From an uncultured Collinsella sp. (lineage in GTDB: Bacteria > Actinomycetota > Coriobacteriia > Coriobacteriales > Coriobacteriaceae): DNA of 7,505 bases. The translations under genes were made by a program, and so were the position numbers. Under the pieces are notes generated by a model that worked only from the letters and a program-made list of their open reading frames with translations, made no database searches and was not told the DNA's origin. This document shows positions 4,680 through 7,505 of this stretch, one piece after another. Numbering within the stretch: the first letter of the stretch is position 1; the number at the start of each line of letters is the position of its first letter. The stretch is from assembly GCA_958415525.1 (NCBI GenBank), contig CATYZE010000049.1:1-7505 (forward strand), read 5' to 3'.

Positions 4680-7208
4680 ATGGCTAAAACACTGGGAACG
4701 CCGTGGCAAAAACTGGGACATGAGGTTCCCGCTTCCGAGCTCGAGGGTGTCGACCTGTACTGGCGCGCTTCGAACTACCTGTCCGTCGGCCAGATTTACC
4801 TTCGTTCCAACCCGCTGATGCGCAGCGACTTTGTCGACGAGAAGACCGGCGAGACGCGCGACTTTGGTCGTCCGGACGTTAAGCACCGTCTGGTCGGCCA
4901 CTGGGGCACCACGCCCGGCATCAACTTCCTGTTCGGCCACGTCAACCGCCTTATTGCCGACCACAAGCAGAACGCCATCTTCCTGATGGGCCCGGGTCAC
5001 GGTGGCCCCGCCGGCACCGCCCAGTCGCTGCTCGATGGCACCTACCGCGAGATCCGCCCCGACATCACCAATGACGAGGCCGGCCTGCAGAAGTTCTTCC
5101 GCCAGTTCTCCTATCCCGGCGGCATCCCGAGCCACTTTGCGCCCGAGACGCCCGGCTCCATCCACGAGGGCGGCGAGCTCGGCTACACGCTCAGCCACGC
5201 CTACGGCGCTGTCATGGACAACCCGAGCCTGCTGGCCGTGGCCGTGGTGGGCGACGGCGAGTCCGAGACCGGTCCGCTTGCCACCTCTTGGCAGTCCAAC
5301 AAGCTCGTGAACCCGGCAACTGACGGCATCGTTCTGCCAATCCTGCACCTCAACGGTTACAAGATCGCCAACCCCACCATCCTCGCCCGCGTGTCCGACG
5401 AGGAGCTCACCAAGTTCTTTGAGGGCATGGGCTACAAGCCGCACTTCTTTGTCGCTGGCTTTGACGACGAGAGTCACGCGAGCATCCATGAGCGTTTCGC
5501 CGCCCTGTTTGAGCAGGTCTTTGACGAGATCTGCGACATCAAGGCCACCGCTCAGGCCCAGGCAGCCGCGGGCGAGACCGTGGTCCGCCCGGCCTATCCC
5601 ATGATCGTGTTCCGTACGCCCAAGGGCTGGACTTGCCCCAAGCAGATTGACGGCAAGAAGACCGAGGACTCCTGGCGTGCGCACCAGGTGCCGCTGGCGA
5701 GCGCCAAGGACACCCACGAGCACTTCCGCGTGCTGCGCGAGTGGCTGCGCTCCTACAAGCCCGAGGAGCTCTTTACGCCCGAGGGCCAGGTGCGCCCCGA
5801 GGTGACGGCCTTTATGCCGACCGGCGAGCTGCGCATTGGCGCCAACCCCAACGCTAACGGCGGTAAGGTGCGCCGCGAGCTTGAGCTGCCCGATGTCCAC
5901 GCTCATGAGATTCCCGTTGCAGAGAAGGGCCACGGCTGGGGCTCCACTGAGGCCGCCCGCGTCTTTGGCGAGTACACTGCCGACGTCCTGGCCAAGAACA
6001 TGGACGATTTCCGCATCTTCGGTCCCGACGAGACCGCGTCTAACCGCCTGCAGGCTGCCTACAAGGTGACCAAGAAGCAGTGGGATGCCGGCTTCTACGA
6101 GGACGAGGCCAACGACGAGCTGCTGGTCGGCTCCGGTAAGGTCGTCGAGCAGCTTTCCGAGCACCAGTGCGAGGGCTTCCTCGAGGCCTACGTGCTCACC
6201 GGCCGCTCCGGCGTGTGGAGCTCCTACGAGAGCTTTGTCCATGTGGTCGACTCCATGGTCAACCAGCACTGCAAGTGGCTCGAGGCTACCAAGCGCGAGA
6301 TTCCGTGGCGTGCTCCCATTAGCGGCCTTAACATTTTGCTGTCGAGCCATGTCTGGCGCCAGGACCACAACGGATTCTCGCACCAGGACCCCGGCTTCAT
6401 CGACCTGCTGCTCAACAAGGCCAACGACACGCACATCGTGAATGCCTACTATCCGGCCGACGCCAACATGGCCCTTGCCGTTGCCGAGCGCGTCTACCAG
6501 TCAACCGACTGCGTCAACGCCATCTTCTGCGGCAAGCAGCCCGCCCCGACCTTCCAGACGGTCGACGAGGCAAAGGCCGAGCTCGCCGAGGGCGTCGCGA
6601 CCTGGGAGTGGGCATCGACCGCCAACTCGATCGCCGAGGCCGACGTCGTCGTTGCCACCTGCGGTGACGTGCCGACGCTCGAGGCTCTGGCGGCAACCGA
6701 CATGCTGCGCGAGCTGGGCATCAAGGTATGGTTCGTCAACGTGGTCGACCTGCTCAAGATCCAGAACGTCTGCGAAAACGACCAGGCCATCAGCGACGAG
6801 CGCTGGACTGAGCTGTTCGGCTGCGGCGAGAAGCCCGTTCTCTTTGCATTCCACGCCTATGCCGGCACGATTCGCCGTCTGATCTGGAACCGCCCCGGCC
6901 ACGACGCCTTCCGCGTCCACGGCTACGAGGAGAAGGGCTCCACGACCACGCCGTTCGACATGCTGCGCCTGAACAACATGGACCGCTGGGCCCTGGCCGC
7001 CGACGTGCTGCGCATGGTCGACGCCGATAAGTTTGCCGAGCAGATCAACGAGTGGGAGGCTTTCCGCACCGAGGCCTTTGAGTTCGCCTGCGACGAGGGC
7101 TACGATCACCCGGCCTTCACCGATTGGGTCTGGCCGGACGCCGCTGCCGCAACCGCAGCCGACGGCGCGCTTTCCGCAACGCAAATGACCGCGGGCGACA
7201 ACGAGTAG
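4680..7208 (+). CDS. xfp: Xylulose-5-phosphate/fructose-6-phosphate phosphoketolase
   Basis: Cytoplasmic thiamine-diphosphate enzyme that cleaves xylulose 5-phosphate with phosphate to acetyl phosphate and glyceraldehyde 3-phosphate. The bifidobacterial type also splits fructose 6-phosphate to acetyl phosphate and erythrose 4-phosphate. The 842 residues are slightly more than the roughly 825 of bifidobacterial enzymes. Visible marks are GHWGTTPG (73-80), GPGHGGPA (104-111), FSYPGGIPSH (143-152), the cofactor motif GDGESETGP (191-199) with LHLNG (222-226), and QDHNGFSHQDPG (561-572). By alignment from memory with the Bifidobacterium enzyme, active-site His64, His97, His142, His320, Glu479, Asn549, His553 and Lys605 correspond to His74, His107, His152, His335, Glu494, Asn564, His568 and Lys619; all are present. 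About ten extra residues lie near 50-62 (DEKTGETRDFGRPD region). The C-terminus ends TAGDNE, as in bifidobacteria. The start ATG follows GAAGGG by 9 bases. The gene is probably regulated through the two operators upstream. Dual substrate use is inferred from similarity. Confidence 0.97.
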   Translation: MAKTLGTPWQKLGHEVPASELEGVDLYWRASNYLSVGQIYLRSNPLMRSDFVDEKTGETRDFGRPDVKHRLVGHWGTTPGINFLFGHVNRLIADHKQNAIFLMGPGHGGPAGTAQSLLDGTYREIRPDITNDEAGLQKFFRQFSYPGGIPSHFAPETPGSIHEGGELGYTLSHAYGAVMDNPSLLAVAVVGDGESETGPLATSWQSNKLVNPATDGIVLPILHLNGYKIANPTILARVSDEELTKFFEGMGYKPHFFVAGFDDESHASIHERFAALFEQVFDEICDIKATAQAQAAAGETVVRPAYPMIVFRTPKGWTCPKQIDGKKTEDSWRAHQVPLASAKDTHEHFRVLREWLRSYKPEELFTPEGQVRPEVTAFMPTGELRIGANPNANGGKVRRELELPDVHAHEIPVAEKGHGWGSTEAARVFGEYTADVLAKNMDDFRIFGPDETASNRLQAAYKVTKKQWDAGFYEDEANDELLVGSGKVVEQLSEHQCEGFLEAYVLTGRSGVWSSYESFVHVVDSMVNQHCKWLEATKREIPWRAPISGLNILLSSHVWRQDHNGFSHQDPGFIDLLLNKANDTHIVNAYYPADANMALAVAERVYQSTDCVNAIFCGKQPAPTFQTVDEAKAELAEGVATWEWASTANSIAEADVVVATCGDVPTLEALAATDMLRELGIKVWFVNVVDLLKIQNVCENDQAISDERWTELFGCGEKPVLFAFHAYAGTIRRLIWNRPGHDAFRVHGYEEKGSTTTPFDMLRLNNMDRWALAADVLRMVDADKFAEQINEWEAFRTEAFEFACDEGYDHPAFTDWVWPDAAAATAADGALSATQMTAGDNE

Positions 7209-7216
7209 CATCCGGG

Positions 7217-7325
7217 ACGGTCTCGCGCTGGGGCCGCCTCCGGGCGGGTGCCCTTCCTCTGAGAAGTGGGCTTCGCGAACTTCTCAGAGGATGGGCACCC
7301 GCCCGGAGGCGGCCCTCTCGACCGT
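7217..7325. repeat. Long GC-rich palindromic element, possible terminator of the phosphoketolase gene
   Basis: The arms 7231-7267 and 7279-7315 pair at 36 of 37 positions (one T-T mismatch at 7254/7292), closing an 11-base loop, GGGCTTCGCGA. An outer ACGGTC/GACCGT pairing (7217-7222 with 7320-7325) adds six pairs. It starts 9 bases after the phosphoketolase stop. No T-run follows, so it is not a textbook rho-independent terminator, though a stem this stable should hinder polymerase and protect the mRNA 3' end. Half of it recurs inverted at 7452-7505, which marks it as a dispersed repeat. Confidence 0.85.
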
Positions 7326-7451
7326 TTCGATATGTGGGGGCTGATAATTTTTGATGTAATGGGGACTTTGCTGATGCTGCCTTGGAAACTGCGCATCTAA
7401 CTTTGGTCAGCCAGAGATGCATCGCCGGGGCCGGGGAGACATACTTTGTTT

Positions 7452-7505
7452 TGAGAAGTTCGCGAAGCCCACTTCTCAGAGGAAGGGCACCCGCCCGGAG
7501 GCGGC
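7452..7505. repeat. Second, inverted 54-bp copy of the palindromic element, cut by the window edge
   Basis: These 54 bases are the exact reverse complement of 7233-7286. The inner hairpin TGAGAAGT/ACTTCTCA (7452-7459 with 7471-7478) is kept. The long outer arm on its left is missing and is replaced by ACTTTGTTT, so this is a half-element. It may continue past the right edge. The 126 bases between the copies (7326-7451) hold no supported gene; they contain only a weak GCATCT/AGATGC hairpin (7393-7398 with 7415-7420). Confidence 0.85.

Noticed and set aside
4620..6434. A 604-codon open frame on the minus strand opposite the phosphoketolase gene
   Set aside because: It is the mirror of a high-GC coding region with strong third-position bias. 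It has low-complexity Val/Gly/Leu/Ala composition, no recognisable domain, and conflicts with an unmistakable xfp.
6501..7211. A 236-codon minus-strand frame over the end of xfp
   Set aside because: It is an antisense shadow with biased Val/Gly/Asp composition and no motif.
7354..7399. A tiny plus-strand frame (ATGGGGACT...) between the two palindrome copies
   Set aside because: It is about 13 codons, with poor spacing to the upstream G-run and no other support.
7106..7422. Overlapping short frames across the 3' hairpin, rich in Arg, Ala and Pro
   Set aside because: They are translations of the GC-rich palindrome itself; they cross xfp and have no start signal.

Overview
This window looks like chromosomal DNA of a high-GC gut actinobacterium of the class Coriobacteriia, most plausibly Collinsella or a close relative. 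The taxon is an inference. It rests on GC-rich codon use in three of the genes, a bifidobacterial-type phosphoketolase, and protein and intergenic style. No rRNA or other strong taxonomic marker is present.

Layout, left to right. Bases 1-146 hold only a short open fragment cut by the edge. A minus-strand gene (147-1865) encodes a 572-residue secreted, wall-anchored surface protein with GLUG-like repeats, two FIVAR-like repeats and an LPQAG sorting signal. Upstream of it, on the same strand, is a 62-codon unrecognised gene (1979-2167) with a near-ideal ribosome binding site. This left part is visibly richer in A/T than the rest and looks like accessory DNA. A strong hairpin terminator (2241-2290) closes murB (2301-3263, minus), the peptidoglycan precursor reductase. 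A 183-base divergent spacer separates murB from a LacI-family repressor gene (3447-4475, plus). Next come a 204-base promoter region and a full-length xylulose-5-phosphate/fructose-6-phosphate phosphoketolase (4680-7208, plus). The last 300 bases hold a very long GC-rich hairpin and a second, inverted 54-base copy of half of it.

The main functional unit is the lacI-type regulator plus phosphoketolase. Two 18-bp near-palindromes with a central CG, spaced exactly 21 bp centre to centre, lie in the phosphoketolase promoter. A related imperfect site lies in front of the regulator's own gene. The sequence therefore suggests a local sugar-responsive circuit: the LacI protein controls entry of pentose- and fructose-phosphates into the phosphoketolase (bifid-shunt-like) route to acetyl phosphate, and perhaps controls itself. 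MurB is a housekeeping neighbour with no evident link to this circuit.

No CRISPR array, tRNA, rRNA, transposase or integrase was seen. The least explained elements are the small gene at 1979-2167, the inverted repeat at 2196-2237 and the long palindromic repeat after the phosphoketolase.
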